64,000 nt of DNA, taken from assembly GCF_015864575.1 (NCBI RefSeq), contig NZ_JADYWW010000001.1, positions 2,006,553 to 2,070,552 on the forward strand, read 5' to 3'. Origin of the DNA: Salinibacterium sp. SWN248. Lineage in GTDB: Bacteria; Actinomycetota; Actinomycetes; Actinomycetales; Microbacteriaceae. A program made the translations under genes and the position numbers. Shown piece by piece: positions 42,041-55,344 of this stretch (position 1 is its first letter; each line of letters starts with the position of its first letter). The notes below the pieces were generated by a model, which saw only the letters and a list, made by a program, of their open reading frames with translations, searched no databases and was not told the DNA's origin.

Positions 42041-42732
42041 GCGTCTTCTCCTTCGTCTTCGGCCGCTGGTACGCCAGCCCACGCTGCGGCGAGCGCGCGA
42101 GCCGCCTCTCGCGGATCAGCCGCACCACAGATGGCAGACACCACTGCAGCACCGTCTGCACCGCCCGCACGCAGCAGCGCGAGGTCATTCGGCCCCACCC
42201 CACCGATCGCCACGGTCGGTCGCTTACTCGCCGCAATGAGCTCGGCCATGCGATCGTGCCCGAGAGCATCGGGAGCGTCCTTCTTTGTCGTCGTGGGATG
42301 CAAGGCCCCGATGCCGACATAGTCGACACCCGCCGACCCCACACTGGCGTCGTACAGTTGGTCGTCAGTCGATGCGCTCAGACCCACAATCGCCCCCGGG
42401 CCTACGAGCGCCCGCACCGACGCTGCGGGCAGATCGCCCTGCCCGACATGCACCCCAGCAACCCGAGCACCCATCTCGCGCGCAGCGAGATAGACATCGA
42501 CTCGGTCATTGACGAGCACGGGCACCTTCAGTGCCACCGCCGTTGACACCCGCAGCACCAGATCAAGGAAGTCGCGGGCGGGCATGTCCTTCTCGCGCAG
42601 CTGCACGATCGTCACTCCCCCGGCCACAGCCTCGTACACGAGATCAACGAGGTCATGCCCGGCAGCTTTCGCCTGAGCCGAATCTGTCACTAAGTAAGTG
42701 GAAAGGTCGAAACTCTCTCGGAAGCCACTCAT
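42037..42732 (-). CDS. thiE: Thiamine-phosphate synthase
   Basis: 231 residues, the family length plus a short acidic tail. It is a TIM barrel joining HMP-PP and thiazole phosphate. Signature segments: [49 protein letters not shown] and [10 protein letters not shown]. Both ends overlap neighbouring thi genes by 4 bases, so the three are translated together. Confidence 0.95.
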   Translation of the reverse strand: MSGFRESFDLSTYLVTDSAQAKAAGHDLVDLVYEAVAGGVTIVQLREKDMPARDFLDLVLRVSTAVALKVPVLVNDRVDVYLAAREMGARVAGVHVGQGDLPAASVRALVGPGAIVGLSASTDDQLYDASVGSAGVDYVGIGALHPTTTKKDAPDALGHDRMAELIAASKRPTVAIGGVGPNDLALLRAGGADGAAVVSAICGAADPREAARALAAAWAGVPAAEDEGEDA

Positions 42733-43538
42733 GCGATGACCGCCCGTTCTGCAATATCGTCCACCGAAACTTCGCTCAGGGCATCCAACAGCGCTACCGC
42801 AAAGCTTCCCGGCAGTGCCGAACGCTCCGCAGCGAGGTCGGCCGCTACCGTGTACACGCTCGTTGCCGCCACAGCAGCAGTCAGCGCATCCGGAGTCACC
42901 GCCGCAAACGCCGCCATGATCGCGCCAAGCGCACAGCCACCGCCCGTCACCTTCGTCAGCACCGGATGCCCGTTAGAGAGCCTCACGACACTCACGCCAT
43001 CGGTCACCATGTCCGTCGCTCCCGATACCGCGACGGCGCCGCCGGTCACCCGCGCGAGCATCTGCGCGGCGGTGAGCGCGGCATCCACGGTGCTTGTGCT
43101 GTCGACGCCTCGACCTCCCGTGCCCAATTCGGCGAGCGCCAGAATCTCTGAGGCGTTGCCCCGCACGATGGAGGGCCCGAGGTCACGCAGGCGATACGCG
43201 AGTGGTGTGCGCACCGGCAGAGCCCCTATGGCGACCGGGTCGAGCACCCACGGCGTTCCGGCAGCGTTAGCCGCGGGAGCCGCTTCGAGAGCCGCAGCGC
43301 GCTGCTCTTCGCGACAGGTACCGAGATTGATCAGCACTCCGGAGGCTACCCCGGCAAACATGCCGGCTTCTTCCGGGATATCCACCATGGCCGGCGCTGC
43401 TCCAACCGCCAGCAACGCATTAGCGGTGAAGCCCACCACCACGCTATTGGTGATGCACTGCACGAGCGGCGACGTCGATCTCACCGCCTCGAGCGCGTCT
43501 TGAGTGGCGGTCAAAAAGTTTGGTGGCGTACGCGACAT
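42729..43538 (-). CDS. thiM: Hydroxyethylthiazole kinase
   Basis: 269 residues from ATG 43538, for which GAAGGG is well spaced; a second ATG at 43547 is too close to it. Motifs of the ribokinase-like THZ kinase are present: [43 protein letters not shown] and the catalytic TGGGCALGA. It phosphorylates the thiazole alcohol for ThiE. It is the first gene downstream of a TPP riboswitch. Confidence 0.95.
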   Translation of the reverse strand: MSRTPPNFLTATQDALEAVRSTSPLVQCITNSVVVGFTANALLAVGAAPAMVDIPEEAGMFAGVASGVLINLGTCREEQRAAALEAAPAANAAGTPWVLDPVAIGALPVRTPLAYRLRDLGPSIVRGNASEILALAELGTGGRGVDSTSTVDAALTAAQMLARVTGGAVAVSGATDMVTDGVSVVRLSNGHPVLTKVTGGGCALGAIMAAFAAVTPDALTAAVAATSVYTVAADLAAERSALPGSFAVALLDALSEVSVDDIAERAVIA

Positions 43539-43548
43539 GCACGACATC

Positions 43549-43616
43549 CCTTCGCTAGTTCTAACTAGATCAGGTTCGACGGGTGTGTTCTCAGCCCCGC
43601 AGGGCACCCCGTGTCA
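43549..43616 (-). promoter_or_regulatory. TPP riboswitch (THI element)
   Basis: On the minus strand the conserved segments GGGGTGCCC, GGGGCTGAGA, ACACCCG and CGAACCTGATCTAGTTAGAACTAGCG-type pairing occur in the correct order. The element ends at the GAAGGGA that serves thiM as ribosome binding site, consistent with translational control by thiamine pyrophosphate. Confidence 0.93.
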
Positions 43617-43802
43617 CAAGTTGTGCCTCAACGATAGCGGCTTGGCACGGTGTCGTGTTCGCCTCAGGCGAAAGGCAATGTGGACTATTTCAGTGCCGGA
43701 TGTCGTTGCACCAAGCGACAATAAAGATGACGCAAGATCTGTGCACCCTTTTCAATCCCGGCTGCTGCTTCGTCCTACCGCTTCACACACGACAGGATTT
43801 CT

Positions 43803-45311
43803 ATGACCAGCACGGCGCCGATCACCGGCAGCATCCCTCTTTTTGACCCCAACGATGACGGGCCAGCCACCCCGGTCGATAACAGCGGCCGCAACCGTTT
43901 GGTCATCGGCCTGATGCTCGCTGCCACCTTCGTGGTGTTCCTCAACGAAACCTCGCTCGTCGTGGCCATCCCCCGCATCATGGAAGACCTCAACATCGAG
44001 CCGAGCACCGCTCAGTGGTTGTCGACGTCGTTCATGCTCACGATGGCCGTGGTGATTCCGATTACCGGATTCCTCATCCAACGCTTCACGACGCGTGGCA
44101 TCTTCATCACCGCAATGTCTCTCTTCACCATCGGAACTCTGCTGGGGGCTATGGCGCCCACCTTTGCCGTGCTGATTGTGGGACGGGTGATTCAAGCCTC
44201 CGGTACCGCCATGATGCTCCCCCTGCTGATGACAACCGTGATGACTCTGGTTCCTGCCGCAACTCGTGGCAAGACCATGGGCAACGTTTCCATCGTCATG
44301 TCGATGGCCCCTGCCGTCGGACCAACCGTTGCTGGCCTCGTCTTGGCCGTCTTCGACTGGCGCTGGGTCTTCATCGTCATGATCCCCATCTCTGTCACCG
44401 CTCTCCTGCTCGGCATCACGAAGGTAAAGAACGTCACCGACCCCCGCAAGGTATCGATTGACATGCTGTCGGTCATCCTCTCGGCCATCGCCTTCTCCGG
44501 CCTGATCTACGGGCTCTCCAGCCTCGGAGAATCAGCCGCCGGAGACTCTGTTCTCATCGCCCCAGCCATCCCCATCAGCGCCGGCGCCATCAGCCTCGTG
44601 CTGTTCATCATCCGCCAACTAAAACTGCAGAAAACAGACAGCGCCCTTCTCGACCTCCGCACTTTCGCCGCCCCCGGCTTTGCCGTCGCAATCGGCCTCA
44701 TGATGGTCATGATGGCTGCCCTGTTTGGCACCATCATCCTGCTTCCCATGTTCACGCAAAACGTTCTCGGGCTCGAACCCATCCAGAGCGGACTGCTCGT
44801 ACTGCCCGGCAGCCTCGTCATGGGGTTCTTGAGCCCCTTCGTTGGCCGCCTCTACGACAAGGTCGGCCCGCGCCCCCTCATGATTCCGGGCTCGATACTG
44901 GTGAGCGCATCGTTGTGGAGCTTCACGCTGCTCTCCGAAACCAGCTCACCGTTCATGGTCGTCGCCATCCACGTACCCATGAGCATCGGACTCGCCTTCA
45001 TGTTCACGCCGCTCTTCACCTCGGCACTGGGCACGCTCAAGCCACACCTGTACTCGCACGGCAGCGCCACCATCAGCACCGTGCAGCAACTTGCCGGCGC
45101 TGCAGGCACTGCGCTGTTCATCGCGCTCCTCACGGTGCAGTCGGTCGCCCTTGCCGCTGAAGGCGCGCCAGAGGCCACAGCGCTTGCTGGTGGTGTGCGC
45201 CTCGCGTTCATGGCCGGCGGCATCATCTCGCTCTTCGCGATCGTCGCCACGTTCTTCGTGAAGCGTCCCGAATCAGAAATGACTCCGAGCGACGCTCCCG
45301 TCGCTCACTAG
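43803..45311 (+). CDS. MFS multidrug exporter, DHA2 (EmrB/QacA, LmrB-like) family
   Basis: 502 residues with about 14 membrane segments, as in the DHA2 family. The first helix contains LMLAATFVVFLNETSLVVAIPRI, with the TM1 acidic residue. Motif A-like and motif C-like stretches follow (RFTTRGIFITAMS; APAVGPTVAGLVL). Proteins of this group expel drugs by proton antiport; the substrate cannot be told. It is divergent from the thi operon and convergent with der, sharing a bidirectional terminator. Confidence 0.88.
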   Translation: MTSTAPITGSIPLFDPNDDGPATPVDNSGRNRLVIGLMLAATFVVFLNETSLVVAIPRIMEDLNIEPSTAQWLSTSFMLTMAVVIPITGFLIQRFTTRGIFITAMSLFTIGTLLGAMAPTFAVLIVGRVIQASGTAMMLPLLMTTVMTLVPAATRGKTMGNVSIVMSMAPAVGPTVAGLVLAVFDWRWVFIVMIPISVTALLLGITKVKNVTDPRKVSIDMLSVILSAIAFSGLIYGLSSLGESAAGDSVLIAPAIPISAGAISLVLFIIRQLKLQKTDSALLDLRTFAAPGFAVAIGLMMVMMAALFGTIILLPMFTQNVLGLEPIQSGLLVLPGSLVMGFLSPFVGRLYDKVGPRPLMIPGSILVSASLWSFTLLSETSSPFMVVAIHVPMSIGLAFMFTPLFTSALGTLKPHLYSHGSATISTVQQLAGAAGTALFIALLTVQSVALAAEGAPEATALAGGVRLAFMAGGIISLFAIVATFFVKRPESEMTPSDAPVAH

Positions 45312-45410
45312 CCGCACGGTGTGAGCGGACCGCCAACCGGCATCCGCTCACTCCCGGGCGTCACACTCCGGGTGTCACTCCCCGGCTGCACACCCCGACG
45401 GTTAACGCAC

Positions 45411-45450
45411 AAACGGCGAGCCCCTCTCGAAAGAGAGCGGCTCGCCGTTT
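45411..45450. terminator. Bidirectional terminator between the MFS gene and der
   Basis: AAACGGCGAGCC and GGCTCGCCGTTT form a perfect 12-bp stem, extended inside by CTCTC-GAAA-GAGAG with a GNRA loop. A/T at the ends makes it usable from both sides. Confidence 0.85.
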
Positions 45451-45482
45451 GGCGTTAAACCGAAGCCTGTGACTTCAAGAAC

Positions 45483-47003
45483 CTACTTGCGCTTGCGCTT
45501 CTCACGCACACGCATGTTGACCTGGATGGGGCTGCCATCGAAGCCGAAGATCTCACGCAGTCGACGCGTAATGAATCGACGGTATTGCGGGTCCAAGAAC
45601 CCGGTTGTGAAGAGCACGAACGTTGGCGGACGGCTTGAGGCCTGCGTACCAAAGAGGATGCGCGGCTGCTTGCCACCACGAAGCGGGTGAGGGTGCTCCT
45701 GCGTAAGTTCGGCCAAAAGCGCGTTGAACTTACCGGTCGGAATGCGGGTATCCCACGACGCCAACGCCAGCTCGAGAGCCGGAACGAGCTTCTCCATGTG
45801 ACGACCGGTCTTAGCCGAGATGTTCACGCGAGGAGCCCAGGCGACGTGCGCGAGGTCCTTGTCGATTTCTCGCTCAAGCAGGTCGCGACGTTCGTCGTCG
45901 AGAAGGTCCCACTTGTTGAAGGCCAAAACGAGCGCACGGCCCGATTCGAGCACGAGGTCAACGATCTTGAGGTCTTGAACGCTGAGCGGCTGGCTGACAT
46001 CGAAAATGACAACGGCAACTTCAGCCTTTTCCAGTGCAGCACTGGTGCGCAGCGTTGCATAGAAGTCAGCGCCCTGCGCCAAAGCAACACGACGACGGAT
46101 GCCGGCCGTGTCAACGAAGCGCCAGAACTTGCCGCCGAGCTCAATCTGCTCGTCAACCGGATCGCGAGTCGTGCCGGCGAGGTCATTCACAACAACGCGC
46201 TCTTCGCCAGCAGTCTTGTTCAGCAGGCTCGACTTGCCGACGTTGGGGCGACCGAGGATAGCAACGCGGCGCGGGCCACCCACTTCTTCCTTGGCGACGG
46301 TTGAAATCTTCGGCAGAACCGTGAGCACGTGGTCGAGCAGGTCAGCAACACCACGGCCGTGAACGGCGGATGACGGCCACGGCTGACCGAGGCCGAGGCT
46401 CCAGAGCGCTGCAGCATCCGATTCCTGGTGGATGTCGTCAACCTTGTTGGCGACCAAAATCACGGGCTTCTTGGTGGCGCGAAGCATGCGCACGACGTGC
46501 TCGTCGGTGGAGGTGGGGCCAACCGTGGCGTCCACAACAAAGAGCACAGCGTCGGCGAGGTCGATAGCGATCTCAGCCTGAGCCGCAACAGAAGCGTCGA
46601 TGCCCTTAGCGTCGGGCTCCCAGCCGCCGGTGTCGACGATGGTGAAGTGACGGTTGTTCCACTCGGCCTTGTAGTTGACGCGGTCGCGGGTTACACCGGG
46701 GGTGTCCTCCACAACAGCTTCACGGCGACCGATGATGCGGTTCACGAGTGCTGACTTGCCAACGTTCGGGCGACCAACGATCGCGAGAACCGGCAGGGCA
46801 GGCAGGTAGTAGATGGCATCCGGGTCATCGGATGCGGAGTCGAGAACCGCGAGGTCGTCGTCTTCGAGGTCGTAGTCGCTCAGGCCGGCGCGGAGCGCAG
46901 ACGTGCGCTGAGCAGCCTCTTCTTCGTTCATTCCCGAAAGACGCTCAACCAGATCTGGGTTCAGTTCGGGAAAGTCGTCTTCGGCGGGCGAATGATCGGC
47001 CAT
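45483..47003 (-). CDS. der: Ribosome-assembly GTPase Der (EngA)
   Basis: 506 residues with two tandem GTPase domains: [13 protein letters not shown] with NKVD (first) and [13 protein letters not shown] with NKWD (second), followed by a KH-like C-terminal domain ending in a basic KRKRK. An acidic N-terminal extension of about 65 residues ([14 protein letters not shown]) is common in actinobacteria. Der acts in 50S subunit maturation. AGGACT lies before the ATG. It is the last gene of a long operon. Confidence 0.96.
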   Translation of the reverse strand: MADHSPAEDDFPELNPDLVERLSGMNEEEAAQRTSALRAGLSDYDLEDDDLAVLDSASDDPDAIYYLPALPVLAIVGRPNVGKSALVNRIIGRREAVVEDTPGVTRDRVNYKAEWNNRHFTIVDTGGWEPDAKGIDASVAAQAEIAIDLADAVLFVVDATVGPTSTDEHVVRMLRATKKPVILVANKVDDIHQESDAAALWSLGLGQPWPSSAVHGRGVADLLDHVLTVLPKISTVAKEEVGGPRRVAILGRPNVGKSSLLNKTAGEERVVVNDLAGTTRDPVDEQIELGGKFWRFVDTAGIRRRVALAQGADFYATLRTSAALEKAEVAVVIFDVSQPLSVQDLKIVDLVLESGRALVLAFNKWDLLDDERRDLLEREIDKDLAHVAWAPRVNISAKTGRHMEKLVPALELALASWDTRIPTGKFNALLAELTQEHPHPLRGGKQPRILFGTQASSRPPTFVLFTTGFLDPQYRRFITRRLREIFGFDGSPIQVNMRVREKRKRK

Positions 47004-47017
47004 GGGTAGTCCTTTGT

Positions 47018-47692
47018 TTACATGCTGGAGCGAACAAAACTCGCGACGGCCGTCACGGTTTGATCGAAGTCAAGATTGGTGGAATCAATGGTGATGACTC
47101 CATCGGCGGCGTTCATGAAGTCCACGACTTTGGAGTCCTGCGCATCTCGATAACTGAGTTGTTGCGCGGTTGTCGTGCTCGATTCTCCGGAGAGTTCGGC
47201 CGCACGTCTTCCCATCCTAGCTTCTTCACTGGCTGTGAGCAGAATTCGAGCCTGTGCGTCCGGTGCGACCACGGTTGTGATGTCGCGTCCTTCGACCACA
47301 ATTCCGGGTTTTTCGCTTCCCGCGATGATGCTGCGGAACAGGTCGACCATGTACTCCCGCACCTCAGGCACCCGTGCAATGTTCGAGACAACGCCCGTGA
47401 TGCGGGGTTCGCGGATGTCGTCGGTCACGATCTCCGAGTCGACCTTCACAAAGTAGTTGTCAGGGTCAATCCCGATCGAGTACTCAAAACGTGGGAGCGT
47501 CTCAATGACGTCGCCGGGCCCGAGGGTGTCGACACCGCGCTCGAGGCAGTGCAGGGCAAAACCGCGGTAGGCAGCGCCAGTGTCGAGGTAGTCGAAGCCG
47601 AGTTCACGAGCGGTAGCTTTCGACACACTCGACTTTCCGCTGCCGGCCGGGCCATCAACGGCCACCACAACAAACGACGGATTCTTGTTCAC
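47018..47692 (-). CDS. cmk: Cytidylate kinase
   Basis: 224 residues from GTG 47692, which overlaps the tyrA stop by 4 bases; a longer frame would invade tyrA. Walker A is [13 protein letters not shown], and the CMP-binding region LDTGAAYRG and [10 protein letters not shown] follow. It converts (d)CMP to (d)CDP. Located between tyrA and der, as in related actinobacteria. Confidence 0.95.
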   Translation of the reverse strand: MNKNPSFVVVAVDGPAGSGKSSVSKATARELGFDYLDTGAAYRGFALHCLERGVDTLGPGDVIETLPRFEYSIGIDPDNYFVKVDSEIVTDDIREPRITGVVSNIARVPEVREYMVDLFRSIIAGSEKPGIVVEGRDITTVVAPDAQARILLTASEEARMGRRAAELSGESSTTTAQQLSYRDAQDSKVVDFMNAADGVITIDSTNLDFDQTVTAVASFVRSSM

Positions 47693-48771
47693 GCGAAAGT
47701 CTCTGCAATCTTCCAACCACGAGCTTCAAGCTCGCTTATCAATACGGCTTCCTTTTCGGGCAGCACCGAGATTTCGGCCAAACCGAACTGGGCACCCGGT
47801 GAATGCTCAAGGCGCAAGTCTTCCATGTTCACGTCGGCTTCGCCGATTTCGGTGAGCAGTCGGGCGAGCTCGCCTGGCTTGTCGTCGACCATGACGACGA
47901 GTTGGCTGTAGTGCTTACTCGTTCCGTGCTTACCGGGAATACGCGCGACTCCGGCGTTGCCGCCGGCCAGAACTTCAGCGAGGGCACGACGGGCACCCGG
48001 AGCATCCGGAGTCTCGAGCGCCTCAATCGCCACACCGAGTTCGGTCTGCAGCTCGCGCAAAATCTCCGCGACAGGGCCCGAGTTTGCACCCAGAATCTGC
48101 ACCCAGAGCTCAGGGGCACTCGAGGCAATGCGGGTCGTGTCGCGCAGCCCTTGACCCGCAAGAGCAACAGCGGCATCGGATGCTCCCGCCAACCGGTGCG
48201 CGAGCAAACTCGCCACCACTTGGGGAACGTGCGAAATCAGAGCCACCGCGTTGTCGTGATCGGAGGCTGACATTGCGACGGGAATAGCACCCAGCTCAAT
48301 AACGACATCTTCGACTGCGCGACGGCGGAAGGGCTCTCCCCTGCCGATAACCCAGGGCCGACCGATGAACAGGTCCGCGCGGGCCGCAATGGCGCCGCCG
48401 CGTTCGCGTCCAGCTAGAGGATGCGAGCCAACGTAGCGATCAAGATCGGCACCCAGCGCAATAAGCTCCTCGAGCACGCCCACCTTCACACTCGCGACAT
48501 CCGTCACCGTGGCACGCGGCCAGGCAATCAGTTCGCGAGCGACAACCTCGGCGGTGACGTCCGGCGGAACCGCCACAATCACGAGCGTCGGCTTATCGTC
48601 AGCCTGCGGAGCACGACCAGCGCCATAGTCAATCGCGAGGGTTGCGTTAGAGCGCGACGCATCGTGCAAAATAACATCGACGCCCTTGGCCCGCAGGCCG
48701 TGGCCGATGCTGGCACCGAGCAATCCCGCACCAACGATGCGTACTTGCCCAGTGATGCGGCCTAGGTTCAC
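47689..48771 (-). CDS. tyrA: Prephenate dehydrogenase with ACT-type C-terminal domain
   Basis: 360 residues from GTG 48771. Residues 1-290 are the TyrA domain: NAD loop [14 protein letters not shown], then [17 protein letters not shown] and the helical dimerisation part. The last about 70 residues ([21 protein letters not shown]) are an ACT domain, likely for tyrosine feedback. It oxidises prephenate to 4-hydroxyphenylpyruvate. Four-base overlaps at both ends show tight coupling. Confidence 0.94.
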   Translation of the reverse strand: MNLGRITGQVRIVGAGLLGASIGHGLRAKGVDVILHDASRSNATLAIDYGAGRAPQADDKPTLVIVAVPPDVTAEVVARELIAWPRATVTDVASVKVGVLEELIALGADLDRYVGSHPLAGRERGGAIAARADLFIGRPWVIGRGEPFRRRAVEDVVIELGAIPVAMSASDHDNAVALISHVPQVVASLLAHRLAGASDAAVALAGQGLRDTTRIASSAPELWVQILGANSGPVAEILRELQTELGVAIEALETPDAPGARRALAEVLAGGNAGVARIPGKHGTSKHYSQLVVMVDDKPGELARLLTEIGEADVNMEDLRLEHSPGAQFGLAEISVLPEKEAVLISELEARGWKIAETFA

Positions 48772-49541
48772 GACTGTTCCTCGGCCTCGCGGGCAATCGT
48801 CAGTACTGCACCCAACTCCACCTTCGTGAGGTTGCGAGTCTTTCCCAATCCGAGGCTTCCGAGGTTAAGCGGCCCAAACTGGCGACGAACGAGTTCGATC
48901 ACCGGGTGGCCGACTTCTTCCATCATCCGGCGCACAATGCGGTTGCGGCCCGAGTGCAGGGTGAGCTCGACCATTGTTTGGTCGTTGGATGCTCGGCCGA
49001 GCGATCGCGCCTTATCGACGGCAATCGGGCCGTCCTCAAGCTCGATGCCCTTCATGAGCTGCGAAATTGTTTGAGCGCTCACAGTTCCTTCGACCTTGGC
49101 GATGTAGGTCTTCATCACGCCGAAGGAGGGGTGGGCAAGCACGTGGGCAAGTTCGCCGTCGTTCGTGAGGACGAGCAAGCCAGAGGTCTGCACGTCGAGA
49201 CGGCCGACGTTGAAGAGTCGTTCGTCGTAGTTGCCGGTGTACTGCATCAGGTCGGGGCGACCACTCTCATCCGCCATCGAGCTCACAACGCCGACTGGCT
49301 TGTTGAGCATGACGTAGCGCTTGGTGGTGTCGAGCTGGATCGCACTACCGTCTACCGTCACGCGGTCGGTCGGCTTTACTCGACGGCCAGCTTCTTCAAC
49401 GACCTTGCCGTTGACCGCAACGCGGCCCTGGTAGATCAAGTCTTCCGAAACGCGACGCGATGCCACACCGGCAGCGGCCATTACTTTTTGAAGGCGTTCG
49501 CCCTCGGGATTGCTGGGGCCTGAGCCATTAGCGTTGTTCAT
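48768..49541 (-). CDS. rluB: 23S rRNA pseudouridine synthase, RluB/RsuA family
   Basis: 257 residues from ATG 49541, which overlaps scpB by 14 bases. N-terminal S4 domain (RLQKVMAAAGVASRRVSEDLI) followed by the RsuA-type catalytic domain with GRLDVQTSGLLVLTNDG containing the catalytic Asp. Family members modify the 23S rRNA near helix 89; the exact uridine is not deducible. Next to scpAB as in many Gram-positive bacteria. Confidence 0.92.
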   Translation of the reverse strand: MNNANGSGPSNPEGERLQKVMAAAGVASRRVSEDLIYQGRVAVNGKVVEEAGRRVKPTDRVTVDGSAIQLDTTKRYVMLNKPVGVVSSMADESGRPDLMQYTGNYDERLFNVGRLDVQTSGLLVLTNDGELAHVLAHPSFGVMKTYIAKVEGTVSAQTISQLMKGIELEDGPIAVDKARSLGRASNDQTMVELTLHSGRNRIVRRMMEEVGHPVIELVRRQFGPLNLGSLGLGKTRNLTKVELGAVLTIAREAEEQS

Positions 49542-50109
49542 CAAAACCGTCCGTACCATCAGATAAAAGTGGCGAGATGGGAGGCAGCTCAGCAATGGAG
49601 TTGATCCCCAGTTGCACGAGCATGAGCTCCGTTGTTTCGTAGTGGATGGCGCCCGTCTCGTTGTCGGTAAACGCTTCCGTAATAAGTCCTCGACTCAGTA
49701 GCGTACGCACTACTGAGTCAACATTCACCGCACGCACGGCAGCAATGGCTCCCCGGCTGATCGGTTGCTTGTACGCAATGACCGCGAGAGTCTCCAGCGC
49801 GGCCTGACTCAACCGCGATGGGTTTTGCGTATAAACGAAGTCGTGCACGGCCGAGTCGTAGTCTTCGCGCACGTAAATTCGCCAGCCGCCACCAACTTCA
49901 CGGAGTTCAAAACCGCGTCGCGGGCCATCGCCCTCACCGTCGAAATCGGCGCACAGTGCAGTGATTGTCTTGCGGATTGCCGCCACGGGTGCGTTCAGGG
50001 CCGTTGCGAGGCTCACGAGGCTCTGCGGCTGGTCGGCAACCATGAAGATCGCCTCGAGCCCGCGGGCGAGGTCGACAACGGGGGTGGCTGTATGTTCGTC
50101 AGTTTCCAT
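49528..50109 (-). CDS. scpB: Segregation and condensation protein B
   Basis: 193 residues made of two winged-helix domains (about 10-90 and 95-165) typical of ScpB: SRLSQAALETLAVIAYKQPISRGAIAAVR is the signature. ScpB dimerises and binds ScpA in the SMC condensin complex. It overlaps scpA by 11 bases. Confidence 0.95.
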   Translation of the reverse strand: METDEHTATPVVDLARGLEAIFMVADQPQSLVSLATALNAPVAAIRKTITALCADFDGEGDGPRRGFELREVGGGWRIYVREDYDSAVHDFVYTQNPSRLSQAALETLAVIAYKQPISRGAIAAVRAVNVDSVVRTLLSRGLITEAFTDNETGAIHYETTELMLVQLGINSIAELPPISPLLSDGTDGFDEQR

Positions 50110-50941
50110 AATCTGCTCCCAGATTAGCGAGGCTATCGTCTGACCAGTGTTCTGCAGTCCAGCGCACGGTCAGTTCGCCTAAGGGTTCAATCTGTTCAAA
50201 GGCAACGTTGCCGCCGCGATACAGCTCCAGTACTGCCAAGAAACGCGCCACAACAACGCCCTTCAACTCGGCGCCCGCGATCAATTGGCGGAACGTCTTC
50301 GGCTCCCCCGCGCGCAACAGCGCGACAACATGCGCAGCTTGTTCGCGGATGCTGATGAGCGGTGCGTGCAAATGATCGAGTCCCACGCTCGGAATCTCTC
50401 GCGGCGTGAACGCGAGGGTCGCGAGTGCGGCGAAATCGTCGAGGCTGAGCGTCCACACGAGTTCGGGAGTTTGAGTTCGGTATTTCTCTTCCAAGCGCAC
50501 CGACCGCACGGTGCGCGTCGCTTCCGCCTCGAAGTGCGAACCGAACCAGTCGCTCGCCTGTTTGAACGCGCGATACTGCAGCAGACGCGCAAAGAGCAGG
50601 TCGCGTGCTTCGAGCAGCGCGACGTCTTCGGCATCCACGAGCTCACCCTGCGGAAGAAGTCCCGCTACCTTGAGGTCGAGCAGCGTGGCAGCAACGACCA
50701 AAAATTCGCTGGCCTGATCGAGCTCATCGATGTCATCCGATCCGTTTTCGGATTCGAAATCGCGCAGATACGCAATGAACTCATCCGTGATGCGCGACAG
50801 CGACACCTCGGTGATGTCGAGCTCATGCTTGGTGATGAGCGACAGCAGCAGGTCGAATGGACCGTTGAAGTTGTTGAGAGAGACCGAGAATCCTGGTGCG
50901 GATGCCTCAGTCTCGTCCACGTCGCTAGGCGACGGCGCCAC
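50099..50941 (-). CDS. scpA: Segregation and condensation protein A (kleisin)
   Basis: 280 residues from GTG 50941. The N-terminal helical domain that contacts SMC is present (LNNFNGPFDLLLSLITKHELDITEVSLSRITDEF), followed by the acidic middle and the C-terminal winged helix (LELYRGGNVAFEQIEPLGEL). As kleisin it bridges SMC heads. Overlaps parA by 17 bases. Confidence 0.95.
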   Translation of the reverse strand: MAPSPSDVDETEASAPGFSVSLNNFNGPFDLLLSLITKHELDITEVSLSRITDEFIAYLRDFESENGSDDIDELDQASEFLVVAATLLDLKVAGLLPQGELVDAEDVALLEARDLLFARLLQYRAFKQASDWFGSHFEAEATRTVRSVRLEEKYRTQTPELVWTLSLDDFAALATLAFTPREIPSVGLDHLHAPLISIREQAAHVVALLRAGEPKTFRQLIAGAELKGVVVARFLAVLELYRGGNVAFEQIEPLGELTVRWTAEHWSDDSLANLGADYGN

Positions 50942-51812
50942 GGGCGATCAGCTCTCGCGCCACCTGGCGGTAGGAGTGCGCCGCAGAGTGGTCGGGGGCG
51001 AAGGTCGTGATGGGGGCACCGGCCACGCTGGCATCCGGGAACTTCACGGTGCGACCGATAACGGTCTCGAGAACGTCGTCTCCAAAGTTTTCGACAACGC
51101 GTTCGAGCACTTCACGCGAGTGCAGCGTGCGCGCGTCAAACATTGTCGCGAGGATGCCGTCGAGCTTGATCGCGGGGTTCAGGCGATCCTGAACCTTCTC
51201 GATTGTCTCCACGAGCAGGGCAACACCGCGCAGCGCGAAGAATTCGCATTCGAGCGGAATGAGAACGCCGTGAGCTGCCGTCAGCGCATTAACGGTGAGC
51301 AAACCGAGCGAAGGCTGGCAGTCGATGAGGATCACGTCGTACTGGTCGCTGACCTTGCGCAGCACGCGCGCCAAGATCGTTTCGCGAGCGACCTCATTGA
51401 CGAGGTGCACTTCAGCGGCCGAGAGGTCGATGTTGGCTGGGATGACATCGAGACCGGGCACTTTGGTGTGAACGATCGCTTCTGCCGGGTTCTTGATCGT
51501 GCCGAGCAGCAGGTCGTAGATCGTGGGCACATCGTGGGTGGGAACGCCAAGGCCCGCCGAGAGCGCACCCTGAGGGTCGAAGTCGATGGCCAACACGCGG
51601 CGGCCATATTCAGCGAACGAGGCGCCAAGGTTAATCGTGGTGGTTGTCTTGCCGACGCCACCCTTTTGGTTGCACAGCGAAATAATGCGTGCCGGGCCGT
51701 GGCCCGTGAGCGGTGGGGGTTCCGGAAAAACCGTGAGCGGCCGGCCGGTTGGGCCCATTGCCTGAACATCCAACCCCGCCAGCGTCGATTCGTTCTCGCG
51801 CTGTGTCGTCAT
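50925..51812 (-). CDS. parA: ParA-family ATPase next to scpAB
   Basis: 295 residues. Deviant Walker A SLCNQKGGVGKTTTTINL after an N-terminal extension of about 40 residues, then AIDFDPQGALSAGLG and DCQPSLGLLTVNAL. This scpA-linked ParA is conserved in actinobacteria and is separate from the origin-located parAB; no parB follows. A role in chromosome organisation with SMC-ScpAB is inferred. Confidence 0.9.
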   Translation of the reverse strand: MTTQRENESTLAGLDVQAMGPTGRPLTVFPEPPPLTGHGPARIISLCNQKGGVGKTTTTINLGASFAEYGRRVLAIDFDPQGALSAGLGVPTHDVPTIYDLLLGTIKNPAEAIVHTKVPGLDVIPANIDLSAAEVHLVNEVARETILARVLRKVSDQYDVILIDCQPSLGLLTVNALTAAHGVLIPLECEFFALRGVALLVETIEKVQDRLNPAIKLDGILATMFDARTLHSREVLERVVENFGDDVLETVIGRTVKFPDASVAGAPITTFAPDHSAAHSYRQVARELIARGAVA

Positions 51813-51972
51813 ACCAAAAGTTTACGTCGCGCATCCGTCGCAGCCCGCGCTCCCACGCGCGGACACGGCAGGGTCGCCTCTACCAAAGGTTGAAGGTTTG
51901 GCAGCGCGACACGCGGGCTAGCGGGGTCGCCGATCAGCCAGCCACGGCATCCCGTCACTCCCCCGGCGCTCG

Positions 51973-52908
51973 CTAACGTGCTCGCGGATGCGCCGTCGTG
52001 TACATGTCACGCAGCGTGTCAGCGGTGACCATGGTGTAAATCTGGGTTGTCGCCACCGAGGAGTGACCCAGCAGTTCCTGCACCACGCGAACGTCGGCAC
52101 CGCCCGAAAGAAGGTGCGTCGCAAAGGAGTGCCGAAAGGTGTGCGGCGAGATATCGATCTCAAGTTCTGCACGCTCGGCAGCGGCCTGGATGATCAGCCA
52201 CACGTTCTGACGAGAGAGTCGGGCTCCCCGTGCCCCGAGGAACAGTGCCGGGGTGGCCGCCCCCCTCGCCGACAGCACGGGACGAGCACGCACGAGGTAC
52301 TTCTCGATAGCCGACTGTGCAAAGCTGCCAACGGGAACGATGCGCTGCTTGTTTCCCTTGCCGAGCAGGCGCACGATGTCGCCGTCGATCATGTCATCGA
52401 CATTGAGCGCCGTGACTTCAGAGACCCGGGCGCCGGTGGCATAGAGAAGCTCAAGCAGCGCAGTGTTGCGAAGCGAAATGACCTCATCGCCCGGAAAAGA
52501 TGCCAGAACGGCAACCATCTGGTCGATCGTGATCGCCTTCGGCAATCGCATCGCTTGCTTCGGGATCGCGACGGTATGGGCGACGTCCTCCACCGCGAGC
52601 GATTCGTCGACGAAAAACGTGTGCAGCCCCCGCACTGTCGAGAGCATGCGCGCGACCGAGGAGGCCGCGAGCGGACGCTCGGCATTGACTCGCAAGCTGT
52701 GCGCAAACGCGGTCACGTCATCCGCTGTCACTGCGGCGGGCGTGCTGAGGTCGCGCGTGCTGAGAAACGCCAGATAGCCGTCAAGATCGCGGCGATACGC
52801 TGCGAGAGTGTTCGCCGAAAGGCCGCGTTCGATTGCCAGATGCCGCAGATAGCGTTCTGCGGCGATCGCAATCGCGCTTTTCGCTACGGGTCGCGCTGGC
52901 TCGGTCAT
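51973..52908 (-). CDS. xerD: Tyrosine recombinase XerD
   Basis: 311 residues from ATG 52908 (TTG 52917 in frame). SAM-like N-terminus ([27 protein letters not shown]), catalytic Arg in [38 protein letters not shown]. Resolves chromosome dimers at dif with XerC. The position between a NUDIX gene and parA is the conserved chromosomal one, so it is not linked to the island. Confidence 0.94.
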   Translation of the reverse strand: MTEPARPVAKSAIAIAAERYLRHLAIERGLSANTLAAYRRDLDGYLAFLSTRDLSTPAAVTADDVTAFAHSLRVNAERPLAASSVARMLSTVRGLHTFFVDESLAVEDVAHTVAIPKQAMRLPKAITIDQMVAVLASFPGDEVISLRNTALLELLYATGARVSEVTALNVDDMIDGDIVRLLGKGNKQRIVPVGSFAQSAIEKYLVRARPVLSARGAATPALFLGARGARLSRQNVWLIIQAAAERAELEIDISPHTFRHSFATHLLSGGADVRVVQELLGHSSVATTQIYTMVTADTLRDMYTTAHPRAR

Positions 52909-52931
52909 GTCGCTCAACCTACCGCGAGAGG

Positions 52932-55317
<2,386 letters not shown>

Positions 55318-55344
55318 TTAACAGCTAAGACCAGCAGCGCGGCC

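Noticed and set aside
46748..47911. A 387-codon plus-strand frame opposite der, cmk and tyrA (similar long ones lie opposite pyrG and parA/scpA)
   Set aside because: They cross several conserved genes on the other strand and show no protein motifs.
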